Source of the DNA: Paramecium sonneborni
Taxonomy: Eukaryota; Ciliophora; Oligohymenophorea; Peniculida; Parameciidae
NCBI GenBank assembly: GCA_905182985.1
Contig: CAJJDN010000086.1
Span: 94,354 to 158,353 of the forward strand
Length of the DNA stretch: 64,000 bases
Direction of reading: 5' to 3'
Positions 48,927 to 58,612 of this stretch are shown here, piece by piece. Numbering within the stretch: the first letter of the stretch is position 1; each line of letters starts with the position of its first letter. The translations under genes and the position numbers were made by a program. The notes below the pieces were generated by a model. It did not search any database. It was not told the DNA's origin and saw nothing but the letters and a program-made list of their open reading frames with translations.

Positions 48927-50992
48927 ATGGATTAATTTATTCGTCATTCTAATAATTTAAAACAGAATGTCAATATAATAGAATCAGTTTCTTCCCTCTC
49001 AGAACTTGCAATTTTAGGAGATTAAAAAGAATCAGATATATTTGAGTAATCTTATAAAAACTATCTTATTAGTCAATTTATTGAAGAAAAGGTTGTAGAA
49101 GAGTTTGTGAGAATATTAAAATCAACTAAAGATACCAATATAGTAAATACTATATTACATTAAATTTCAATGCTTATGTAACAAATATTAAAACTAAATA
49201 GAACAAACATTGATAAAAACATAGTTGTGCTTCTTTCTTTGCCTTAATTAAATGAATTTATTATATACAACTATGATCTCAACAATGAAGAAACATAGGA
49301 TTACTATATTAATTTTATTAAAATTCTATCAAATAAGGTAACCAAAGGCAACATTAATTTATTCTTTAATTAGGTATGCATTGATTATAGACTTGATAGA
49401 AATACGCATAATTTCCACTTCTATTATATTCTTAAAATTTTTATAATGCTAAAGATAATTTAACTAGAACATATACAAGACATATTTTATTATCAATTCT
49501 TTAAATTGTATAAAATAGTTCAAATGAATAAATACTTTTGTAATACCTATAATCGTATCCATTTTTATAGGTATTAACAAATCACATTTCATTTATGAAT
49601 GAACTATTATTAAAATGGAGTAAAGATTAAGATTACTTTCATGAAGAGTTAAAAAATATGTATTACTTTTTTAAAGACTTATATAATATAGCACCATATT
49701 TAGCTGATGTAATTATTTACTTAATTTTAGACTTTAGATAATTTATTTTTCAAGATCATAATATAACCTATTTATTAAATACTTTAATAGAAAGATGAGA
49801 ATGCTAAAAAATAAAGTTGTCTAATATTATTAAGCCTTTTTAATGCTGAAGTTCAATTTAGTTATCAATTACTTTTGAGCATTCTTATTCTTTTTTTTTC
49901 CCCAGAAATTCCAAAAATTCAAACACTATAATTAGAATTAAATTATTTACCAACTAAAGATCCAGAATTGGTGAATTAATGTATAAGGTTTTTTAAAAAT
50001 TTTTAGAAAGAAGTTAAGGATGGAGAAAAAAGTAATGGTTTATTGTAATCTATTACACAAACCATATCTTAAGTTTCCTATAATGCAATATTTGTTAAAG
50101 AAATTCCAAAATAAGGAATATATGAGGCTTTAAATTCCTATGGATACATTCAAAAGTTAAATTCAAGTATTTTATTTAAGGAAAACTTTTTAATTTCTGA
50201 TGAATACATTAATAATTAGTAAAACTATTAATTATATATTTATTTAGTCTTAACGAAGAACATTATAACTCAATATTAACGGTGTTAGAAACATTGACAA
50301 TAAATAAAACTTTATAGTTTCTATCTGAGTTTTAAAAAGAAAGATTTATACTTGATTTATTTAATGTAATGTATGATGAACAACCAAACCTACTGAACAA
50401 CTTAAAGAATTGTTAAAAAATTATTTAAATTGTAAATTACTTACTTGATAATTCAGATTAAAACTTTATAATTACTTATATTAGGATTAAATTATTAAAG
50501 TAAATGGAATAACATATTTAATCTTAAACTATTGAATATTATCGATATTTTTCATAAATTTTATAATCCGTTTCAGAAAAAAATTATGAGCCTTTCTATA
50601 GGATTCCTATTACTCATTAGATTATTAGATTCATGCTTTTATTAGATTTTAGTTTTTAAAAAAATTGGCTAAAAAATCCATTTTAAAAAACTTTTAATCC
50701 TCTAACGTACTAAGAATTATAATTTAACAATGGATTAGTAAAATTAGATAATTTATAAATCATAACTGAAAATATAAATTTTCATTTAGATTAATGGAAA
50801 TTAATATTTTAATAAGAACAAAAGCAGACAATAATTTTTATGAATTTAATTAATGATGAGAAATTAGAATTAGCTTTTAATGATATAAAAGAAGCAGAAA
50901 ATTTTAAGTTAGAAGTCTATTAAAGACAATAAGACTCAGAATAACATGTCGTTTCTTAATTAATAACATAATTGTAGTAATTGTACTTTTGA
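48927..50992 (+). CDS. CLEC16A/TT9 (Ema) homologue
   Basis: About 640 aa once its several 17-30 nt introns are removed. The N-terminal FPL domain shows SLSELAILGDQKESDIFEQS, QFIEEKVVEEFVRIL, VNTILHQISMLMQQILKLN, NEEYYINFIKILSNKV-like blocks and QFPLLLYSQNFYNAKDNLTR, matching the pattern of human CLEC16A (FDFFLEKNM, ISFLKTLSLKL, FPLYTEAIKFFNHPESM). Family members act in endosomal trafficking, autophagy and mitophagy. The C-terminal half is less conserved and exon joins are approximate; it ends after a Q-rich stretch at TGA 50990. Confidence 0.72.
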
Positions 50993-51184
50993 TTATATTC
51001 TTTTTTATCATATCGATAATTTTTATTTTATTTTTATCTATTAACTAGTTAATTATGAACTTCTATTAAATGAATAAGCTAATCTGTAAATTTAATCATT
51101 TTTTAAGTTTTGAAAAATTATTATGAAAACCCATATTTTAATTTAGGATTAATTTTCTTAATTATAATAATTATAAAATTAATC

Positions 51185-51250
51185 AATTTAATGAGGAATT
51201 CATAACAGTTCTGCTTCTGAATTAAAGACGACTTTTCCATTATCTGATTA
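51185..51250 (+). ncRNA. C/D box snoRNA candidate A
   Basis: C-box-like ATGAGGA at 51191-51197 (one mismatch to RUGAUGA) and D box CTGA at 51244-51247, with an internal CTGA at about 51216. Weaker than the others; placed here because it starts a run of similar units. Confidence 0.5.
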
Positions 51251-51267
51251 TAATAAATATATATATA

Positions 51268-51363
51268 TATCTGTGATGAATCGATGACGAGTATGAGAGA
51301 TTCAATAGAAATCCATCTATTATTCTCACATAAATGATTATTTGAGGCATTTGCCTGAAAAAA
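51268..51363 (+). ncRNA. C/D box snoRNA B
   Basis: Good C box GTGATGA (51273-51279) and D box CTGA (51355-51358) about 76 nt apart, preceded by a TATATA run. No target assigned. Confidence 0.65.
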
Positions 51364-51369
51364 ATAAAA

Positions 51370-51439
51370 TTATTATAATGAAGAAATTATTGCCGCCCCA
51401 GTCTGAAAGACTCTGCTGATACGGCTACGTCTGATCAAA
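51370..51439 (+). ncRNA. C/D box snoRNA C
   Basis: C-like ATAATGA (51375-51381), D' CTGA (51403-51406), C'-like TGCTGAT and D CTGA (51431-51434). The 11 nt before D' (GCCGCCCCAGT) are complementary, with one G-U pair, to the conserved large-subunit rRNA stretch ACUGGGGCGGU, so this likely guides a 2'-O-methylation there (from memory of rRNA; to be checked). Confidence 0.6.
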
Positions 51440-51449
51440 TAAAATTATA

Positions 51450-51522
51450 TTAAATGATGCATAAAATTTGCTACTCTTATAGAATAGTATGATGAAATCA
51501 ACCACCAAGATCTCTGATCTAA
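51450..51522 (+). ncRNA. C/D box snoRNA D
   Basis: Upstream C-like ATGATGC (near 51455), an ATGATGA box at 51489-51495 and D box CTGA at 51514-51517. The 13 nt before D (ACCACCAAGATCT) can pair with AGAUCUUGGUGGU, which I recall from large-subunit rRNA. Which box is C and which C' is uncertain. Confidence 0.55.
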
Positions 51523-51542
51523 AATCTAATTATATATATATA

Positions 51543-51608
51543 TAAAATTGATGATTTAGTAGTCCATGATAAATCATGATTCCAAACTTTCGCTCCTATC
51601 TGATAAAT
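51543..51608 (+). ncRNA. C/D box snoRNA E
   Basis: C box TTGATGA (51548-51554) and D box CTGA (51600-51603) about 46 nt apart. The 13 nt before D (CTTTCGCTCCTAT) complement AUAGGGGCGAAAG of large-subunit rRNA with one wobble; this resembles the target of snR60/U80-type guides. Target remains to be checked. Confidence 0.62.
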
Positions 51609-51620
51609 TAATAATATTAT

Positions 51621-51693
51621 ATATTGTGATGACTTATAAGAACTAGAGTCTATGACTTCTACATGAATTACAACCCTTGGCTGTCTGATATTA
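51621..51693 (+). ncRNA. C/D box snoRNA F
   Basis: C box GTGATGA (51626-51632), D box CTGA (51685-51688). Guide CCCTTGGCTGT immediately before D pairs with ACAGCCAAGGG, a conserved large-subunit rRNA segment. Preceded by an AT run. Confidence 0.66.
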
Positions 51694-51709
51694 ATTATAC
51701 TATTATATA

Positions 51710-51781
51710 TATATGTGATGAAAAACTGACACCTCTTGATTGAGCCTATGGGCATTGATCGGAATTCACAATCTGATTTTT
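51710..51781 (+). ncRNA. C/D box snoRNA G
   Basis: C box GTGATGA (51715-51721), D' CTGA (about 51726-51729), D box CTGA (51773-51776), preceded by a TATATATA run and followed by T-rich sequence. No target assigned. Repeated at 53077-53141 by the assembly join. Confidence 0.66.
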
Positions 51782-52180
51782 TTTAGTTTTTAGTCTTATT
51801 ATTCTTATGGTATAACTATATAAACAAAGTATAAATTTATATAAATATCTATAAACTACAACAAAAATTAAATACAGATTTGTAATAATAAATTTAAAAA
51901 AAAGTATATCAAAGAATCATTTTTATTATATATTATTTTTTTTATTTAATTTCTCTATTTTAAATCAAAGTTTCGAAAAATCAATACAAAAATGTATGAA
52001 TTAATAATTAAATGAACATCAACTCATTTATAATAATTAAAAAATAAAAAGTTCTTTTTAATAAAATTAGTGTGAGATTATTATGATATATTTTATCAGG
52101 ATTATCCAGAAAAACTATCAGAATTTAATATATTATACATTTATAAAAGTAGAAGCAAAAATTATTTTTTTATTAATATT

Positions 52181-52978
52181 ATGAACTTAAAAGAACTTAA
52201 AGCCATTCATAAATTGCAAAAAGCAGGTTTCTTAGAAAAACATAATTAATTAATTGATTAAGGGTTAACAAATCCATGGATTAACTATCATCACTTAAAA
52301 AAATATAATGGTGATATTCATAAAGTTATTCTTTTTTATAATAATAAAGAGGATTAGAAGGAAGAAAAGAGAAAAAATGCTTTAAAAACTATTGAAAATT
52401 TGGGATGGCTTTAGAAACATCAGAAACTAATTGAAAATGGGTTTACTGAATCTTAAAAAAATTTAAAAATTTTATTAAAAACAAATGGAGATGTTGATAA
52501 TTCAATTGAAAAACTTAGAAAAAAATAGAAATTAAAATTTGATAAACCAATTCAATTAATAATGTAAGAATTAGGATTCATTATTTAATTTGAAAAACTT
52601 AAAGAAATGGGATACACAAATGAAAAGAAAATAGCTAAATTGCTATTTAAATATGAAGGAAATTTGTAACCAATTCTTGATAAATATTTGAAGATAAATA
52701 AAAAAAATAAAACTTGTTCAATTAAAAAATCTTTACATAAGCATAAACCTAAGAAATCATCTTAAGAAGATTAAGATTTTAAAGAAAAGAAGGCTGAACT
52801 AAAGGAAAAGTTTGCTAATTTTAATGGAAAGAATATTCATGATAAGAAAGTATTGAAATTCTTATCTATGTTTAATGGTGATATAGAGTCAGCTATTTAG
52901 TGGCTAAACCAAATTAAACCATAAGTATAGACTTAAGGTTAAATGGTGCTAGAATCAGAAATTCTTGCATAATATTGA
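52181..52978 (+). CDS. UBA-like repeat protein
   Basis: 265 aa, one clean frame. It contains several UBA-like modules spaced about 45 residues: LQKAGFLEKHNQLIDQGLTN with KKYNGDIHKVILFY, KLIENGFTESQKNLKILLKTNGDVDNSIE, KLKEMGYTNEKKIAKLLFKYEGNL, and a last one KEKFANFNGKN with MFNGDIESAIQWL. The NGD[IV].xAI and MGY..EKxIxKLL patterns fit ubiquitin-binding UBA domains. The linkers are basic. A ubiquitin-receptor role is inferred. No other domain. Confidence 0.72.
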
Positions 52979-53076
52979 GTTTTATAAACTCAAAAGATAG
53001 GGAGGGAGGGTTGGATATATTATATATATATAAAGAATATTATATAAATTATTAAAATTTTATACATTTATATATN

Positions 53077-53141
53077 GATGAAAAACTGACACCTCTTGAT
53101 TGAGCCTATGGGCATTGATCGGAATTCACAATCTGATTTTT
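53077..53141 (+). ncRNA. truncated false copy of snoRNA G
   Basis: Starts inside the C box (GATGA) because of the join; otherwise the same as 51717-51781. Confidence 0.8.
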
Positions 53142-53540
53142 TTTAGTTTTTAGTCTTATTATTCTTATGGTATAACTATATAAACAAAGTATAAATTTAT
53201 ATAAATATCTATAAACTACAACAAAAATTAAATACAGATTTGTAATAATAAATTTAAAAAAAAGTATATCAAAGAATCATTTTTATTATATATTATTTTT
53301 TTTATTTAATTTCTCTATTTTAAATCAAAGTTTCGAAAAATCAATACAAAAATGTATGAATTAATAATTAAATGAACATCAACTCATTTATAATAATTAA
53401 AAAATAAAAAGTTCTTTTTAATAAAATTAGTGTGAGATTATTATGATATATTTTATCAGGATTATCCAGAAAAACTATCAGAATTTAATATATTATACAT
53501 TTATAAAAGTAGAAGCAAAAATTATTTTTTTATTAATATT

Positions 53541-54338
53541 ATGAACTTAAAAGAACTTAAAGCCATTCATAAATTGCAAAAAGCAGGTTTCTTAGAAAAA
53601 CATAATTAATTAATTGATTAAGGGTTAACAAATCCATGGATTAACTATCATCACTTAAAAAAATATAATGGTGATATTCATAAAGTTATTCTTTTTTATA
53701 ATAATAAAGAGGATTAGAAGGAAGAAAAGAGAAAAAATGCTTTAAAAACTATTGAAAATTTGGGATGGCTTTAGAAACATCAGAAACTAATTGAAAATGG
53801 GTTTACTGAATCTTAAAAAAATTTAAAAATTTTATTAAAAACAAATGGAGATGTTGATAATTCAATTGAAAAACTTAGAAAAAAATAGAAATTAAAATTT
53901 GATAAACCAATTCAATTAATAATGTAAGAATTAGGATTCATTATTTAATTTGAAAAACTTAAAGAAATGGGATACACAAATGAAAAGAAAATAGCTAAAT
54001 TGCTATTTAAATATGAAGGAAATTTGTAACCAATTCTTGATAAATATTTGAAGATAAATAAAAAAAATAAAACTTGTTCAATTAAAAAATCTTTACATAA
54101 GCATAAACCTAAGAAATCATCTTAAGAAGATTAAGATTTTAAAGAAAAGAAGGCTGAACTAAAGGAAAAGTTTGCTAATTTTAATGGAAAGAATATTCAT
54201 GATAAGAAAGTATTGAAATTCTTATCTATGTTTAATGGTGATATAGAGTCAGCTATTTAGTGGCTAAACCAAATTAAACCATAAGTATAGACTTAAGGTT
54301 AAATGGTGCTAGAATCAGAAATTCTTGCATAATATTGA
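53541..54338 (+). CDS. UBA-like repeat protein, false second copy
   Basis: Identical to 52181-52978 as far as compared (offset 1360). Expected to collapse to one gene on reassembly. Confidence 0.88.
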
Positions 54339-55403
54339 GTTTTATAAACTCAAAAGATAGGGAGGGAGGGTTGGATATATTATATATATATAAAGAATAT
54401 TATATAAATTATTAAAATTTTATACATTTATATATAGTAAATTTTGTTAAATTTTTTAAATAGAATATTATTTACAAATTTTATTTGATTTAATACTAGG
54501 GCTTAAATTAGTTTAAATTTGTTGGAAATTTTTATTGTAAAAATTCTTGCTTTTAAATAAATTTATATGATGATCATCCTTTTGAATTATTATTTTACTC
54601 TAAATTTATTCCTTATTATTGAAGAATTACTATTATTTTGATATCAATTCTTAAATGTAGCTCTATTCTTCTTTACAAATCATACAAACTGTATGAATTT
54701 GCAATTTATCCGTTATAAATAAATTATTTTTAATAATTACATAATTTTTATACATTTTGATTTTTTATCTAGATAGGGTTTTTCTATCATTTTGGACATT
54801 TTTGGCATTAAAATTTTAAATTATTGCTATAAAATATAAGTTCATTTTTAATAAAAATATCATAATCCACTTTCTAAAAATTATAGAATTGAGGAAATGA
54901 TTTTCTTATTTTCTATTTTAATTATCTTATTTTAAATCCATCTTTTTAACAATTAGGTATTCATCAATACTAAAGTTCTTTTTAAATTTCAAGTATTATT
55001 TTTTTCTTATTTTTAATAACTGGTTATCCATTTCTAATTTATTAATTTTTAACTAAACTTAAAGAATAGAATTCTTTAAAATCATTTGTCTTTATTTTGA
55101 TTTAACTTAATAAATTTCTAAGATATACTAAAAAAACTTACTTTTTACCCCTTTAAAATAAGTTACATTTAAATTCATTTTCATTATCATCATGTCTGGT
55201 CTGATTTTGTTAAGATTATACATATTAAATATAGAAAAAAGATAAGATAAATGTGAGAATTCATTAAGTTTTATTTTAATTTTGAATGAATCTATAATTT
55301 CATAAGTTTTCATTAAAAATGCAGGTCTAGAATCTCCATCATCTTTAATTAATCTTAATTTTTTGTTCTTTACTATTTATTACTCTAAAAAATCGATTAA
55401 CAT
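54315..55403 (-). CDS. hypothetical basic protein, 3' end uncertain
   Basis: Starts MLIDFLEQQIVKNKKLRL and runs about 300 aa: DSRPAFLMKTYEIIDSFKIK, DMMIMKMNLNVTYFKG, KINKLEMDNQLLKIRKKQ, then MICKEEQSYIQELISKQ near the C-terminus. A cysteine pair (VCMICKEE) may bind metal. The frame has no TGA until 54315, where it would overlap the convergent UBA gene by 24 nt, so an intron near the end is more likely. A 21-nt in-phase intron may sit near 55130. Not recognised. Confidence 0.5.
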
Positions 55404-55460
55404 ATATAATAATTATTTAAATCATTAGAATATTTATAAAAATCATAATTTTTTTATCGT

Positions 55461-55988
55461 ATGATAAATAAATACAATTTCTTCCTAATATTAACAACTC
55501 TTTTATTGTTAGCCTCCTCTCAATAAGATTATTAAGGTACAACTATTAACTATGAAACACCTATTGAAATACTAATAGAATACTGTACAAGTTGATCTTA
55601 TAAGGGAGCATTTCAATAATTAGAAAATGCTCTCTTAAATTAATATTCAAATAAGGTTAATGTAATAGGTTAACCTTATCCAATAGGACCTTAAAAGTAA
55701 ATGTTGGTCAATTTACTAACCTTTATACAATATGGGTCTTTAATAATCTTAGTGGTTTTCGATTCAATTTTATAAAATAAAATTTCATTATGGTAATAAT
55801 ACATTAGTCCACATAAAATGAGAGTAGGTTTTATAATATTTTTTGGATTTAATTTTATTGTTTAAAATTTGCAATCAACAGGAGCTTTTGAAATCACAAT
55901 TAATGGATAACTTGTACATTCTAAATTAGTATCAGGTTAAATGCCAACTATTAAAAACATTTAGGACTTTATTGGTTCTTAAAAATGA
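55461..55988 (+). CDS. SELENOT: selenoprotein T (SelT) with in-frame UGA
   Basis: 175 aa. A signal/anchor peptide MINKYNFFLILTTLLLLASS precedes LIEYCTS-U-SYKGAF, where U is TGA at 55593-55595 (codon 45). This matches the SelT redox motif CxxU. Downstream come QYSNKVNVIGQPYPIG, membrane-spanning segments (LLTLIQYGSLIILVVF; GFIIFFGFNFIVQN), and the diagnostic STGAFEITINGQLVHSKLVSGQMP (family GAFEITLNDVPVWSKLESG). SelT is a thioredoxin-like ER oxidoreductase. A SECIS-like hairpin follows the stop. TGA cannot be a stop here because the conserved region continues after it. No intron. A false second copy, lacking its ATG, lies at 56286-56811. Confidence 0.93.
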
Positions 55989-56002
55989 TAAACTATAATA
56001 AT

Positions 56003-56070
56003 GCATAATTAGAAATGAGAAATTTTAGGAAAAATTTAATCTTAAAATTTTGAGAATATAATATTTATGC
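56003..56070 (+). promoter_or_regulatory. SECIS element for selenoprotein T
   Basis: 15 nt after the SelT stop. A lower stem pairs GCATAA (56003-56008) with TTATGC (56065-56070). The quartet core is ATGA at 56015-56018 opposite TGA at 56051-56053. The upper stem pairs AAATTTTA with TAAAATTT, closing an A-rich apical loop (GGAAAAATTTAATCT) as expected for SECIS. Same element at 56826-56893 in the false copy. Confidence 0.75.
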
Positions 56071-56217
56071 TATATTTAGTTTCTCATAAACATATTATTA
56101 ACATATTTTTAAATATTTTACTTATATATCTATTTTATTTAAGATATTCTTTAAAATAGTTATACTAAAAAATAATTAATAAACAATATTATATTAAAAT
56201 TATTATAAAAATAACAT

Positions 56218-56284
56218 ATGAATTAAGCCTTGAAATATGTTCCAAAAATAAAATTTATTGGCAGCAGAGCTAATTTAGTTCCTC
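56218..56284 (+). CDS. KGD4: KGD4 gene, truncated first copy at contig end
   Basis: First 22 codons (MNQALKYVPKIKFIGSRANL...) of the gene annotated at 57041, cut at the N. Confidence 0.85.
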
Positions 56285-56285
56285 N

Positions 56286-56811
56286 GATAAATAAATACAA
56301 TTTCTTCCTAATATTAACAACTCTTTTATTGTTAGCCTCCTCTCAATAAGATTATTAAGGTACAACTATTAACTATGAAACACCTATTGAAATACTAATA
56401 GAATACTGTACAAGTTGATCTTATAAGGGAGCATTTCAATAATTAGAAAATGCTCTCTTAAATTAATATTCAAATAAGGTTAATGTAATAGGTTAACCTT
56501 ATCCAATAGGACCTTAAAAGTAAATGTTGGTCAATTTACTAACCTTTATACAATATGGGTCTTTAATAATCTTAGTGGTTTTCGATTCAATTTTATAAAA
56601 TAAAATTTCATTATGGTAATAATACATTAGTCCACATAAAATGAGAGTAGGTTTTATAATATTTTTTGGATTTAATTTTATTGTTTAAAATTTGCAATCA
56701 ACAGGAGCTTTTGAAATCACAATTAATGGATAACTTGTACATTCTAAATTAGTATCAGGTTAAATGCCAACTATTAAAAACATTTAGGACTTTATTGGTT
56801 CTTAAAAATGA
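56286..56811 (+). CDS. SELENOT: selenoprotein T, false second copy lacking AT of the start codon
   Basis: Same as 55463-55988; UGA(Sec) at 56416-56418. Not an independent gene. Confidence 0.88.
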
Positions 56812-56825
56812 TAAACTATAATAAT

Positions 56826-56893
56826 GCATAATTAGAAATGAGAAATTTTAGGAAAAATTTAATCTTAAAATTTTGAGAATATAATATTTATGC
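56826..56893 (+). promoter_or_regulatory. SECIS element, false second copy
   Basis: Duplicate of 56003-56070 due to join 5. Confidence 0.75.
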
Positions 56894-57040
56894 TATATTT
56901 AGTTTCTCATAAACATATTATTAACATATTTTTAAATATTTTACTTATATATCTATTTTATTTAAGATATTCTTTAAAATAGTTATACTAAAAAATAATT
57001 AATAAACAATATTATATTAAAATTATTATAAAAATAACAT

Positions 57041-57253
57041 ATGAATTAAGCCTTGAAATATGTTCCAAAAATAAAATTTATTGGCAGCAGAGCTAATTTA
57101 GTTCCTCATTAACATAGTACATAAACAGCTAAGTATGTACATAAAGTTGTGGATTATTAAAGAAGAAAAATTACAGAAGAAGAGATTGAGATCATAAATT
57201 AAGGAGGATTTGCAGATATGACTTGGAAGAAAATCAAGCCTATTAATATATGA
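57041..57253 (+). CDS. KGD4: KGD4/MRPS36, 2-oxoglutarate dehydrogenase adaptor
   Basis: 70 aa: MNQALKYVPKIKFIGSRANL, HSTQTAKYVHKVVDYQRRKI, TEEEIEIINQGGFADMTW. The C-terminal YxRRKxxxEEhEhIxxGG matches human MRPS36/KGD4 (KYRRKLVSQEEMEFIQRGG) and the N-terminal PKIKFIGSR matches its PLIRFPDRR region. KGD4 tethers the E3 subunit to the mitochondrial 2-oxoglutarate dehydrogenase complex. The basic N-terminus could be a mitochondrial presequence. One exon. Small size agrees with the family. Confidence 0.8.
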
Positions 57254-57755
57254 TCTTAATATCAACATAAATATAAATATTTTTAATGCTAATTGAAATA
57301 TTAAAAATTACAGAATTATTATCAAAACTCTTAGTAATTAAACATAATTTTTAGAATCATCATTTCATATCTTTTAATCTAATTTGATTAAATTGAGAGA
57401 GTTGAAAACTTATTTTTTGGATTTTATTATTTAAAATGGTTATCGTCATCCATCAAATTTTTAGGATAAATTTTGAATGACTAAATATATAAACTTGTTA
57501 GAGATTTATATAGAAAATTACAAAAAATAATAATATCCGATAAGGAATGTTTTTTTTAATTGTTATCATTAATAAAATACATAATTCGTATTAATAAGCT
57601 AAAATTTATAAAATTAGAACGGATTAAAATCAAATATTTTAATTTATTATAACATAAATTAGAATCTTTTTATTAAATTATTGTGATTAGGTATTAATTT
57701 TTCCTATTTAGTTTTAAAGATTTTCTTTTTTATATATGTGTGATATTCTGAGTAT
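57254..57755. other. intergenic, AT-rich
   Basis: 3' flank of KGD4, convergent with a minus-strand gene. No coding frame seen with confidence. Confidence 0.5.
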
Positions 57756-58470
57756 TCAGATATATTCTAGTAGTTGTAGTTCTTTAACTAATGGATTATG
57801 TTTATCATCAGATGAAGTTGTTTTAATCTTGGGGTGAATTAAGTCAAAACTTTAAATGAATAGAAAGCTTTATGGTCGTTTTAGGGATTTTCTCCTATTT
57901 AACAATAATTCTTCGATTTTTAATAAAGTCTATTTACTATTATTAACCTTAAAAATATATTATCTCTATATTTTAATTTTTATCTTTAATAAACATTAAT
58001 AGAATAATCAATAATTTCCTTGAGATTCCTTAAAACCCAGATATTGATTGCAAATCAGTAATTTATTTATTACTATAATTTTCACTCTGTGCTAGGTATA
58101 AGACTTCTTAGTAATCTTATTTCTTTAACATATTTTATTTATTTAAAGAGAAAATTCCTTTAATAGGATACAGTCTCTATTAAATATGCTAATATATTTA
58201 TTCCTTTATTGGTAAATCTATTTAACATTTATATATATATTGTTTGACTTTTTTATAAAATTATTTAAAATATTTGCCTTTATCAACTTTTTAACAAACA
58301 AAATAGTACTATAGATTAATAAATCTATAATATTGTTCTGGAATATTTCAAGTCAAATTCTTTTTTAATATAGAAATGCTTTCTATTAATAAAACCTAAA
58401 AAAAACTTAATTTTTTAAGTAACTTATTATAGAATGTATTGGATAATATGAATTAGAAAATTGCATAAAT
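57756..58470 (-). CDS. hypothetical protein, exons partly resolved
   Basis: The C-terminal exon (57756-58012) is clear: LLKIEELLLNRRKSLKRPQSF, PKIKTTSSDDKHNPLVKELQ ending LLEYI. Upstream coding-like segments include NRFTNKGINILAYLIETVSYQ (around 58200) and GFINRKHFYIKKEFDLKYSR (around 58370), in frames that need introns I could not place. The start is unknown. No domain recognised. Confidence 0.4.
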
Positions 58471-58612
58471 ACCTTGATATTATTTTGATGGTTTGTTAGA
58501 ATATATTTGTACTTAGTAAGTTCTCAATGTTAAGTAAAAGTGAAAGAATTATCAGAATAATATAAAAAAGTGTTGTTGTTATTGATAAATTAATTCATAC
58601 ACATTATTATGA

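Larger units (their letters stand above)
51717..54435. repeat. assembly join 4: 1359-nt overlap around one N (53076)
   Basis: 51717-53075 equals 53077-54435 (offset 1360), spanning snoRNA G and the UBA-repeat gene. The join falls inside the snoRNA C box (the second copy starts at GATGA). Confidence 0.92.
55463..57107. repeat. assembly join 5: 822-nt overlap around one N (56285)
   Basis: 55463-56284 equals 56286-57107 (offset 823). The second copy starts at the G of the SelT ATG. Confidence 0.92.

Noticed and set aside
51519..51755. Minus-strand frame of 78 codons
   Set aside because: It is antisense to the snoRNA cluster with no coding character.
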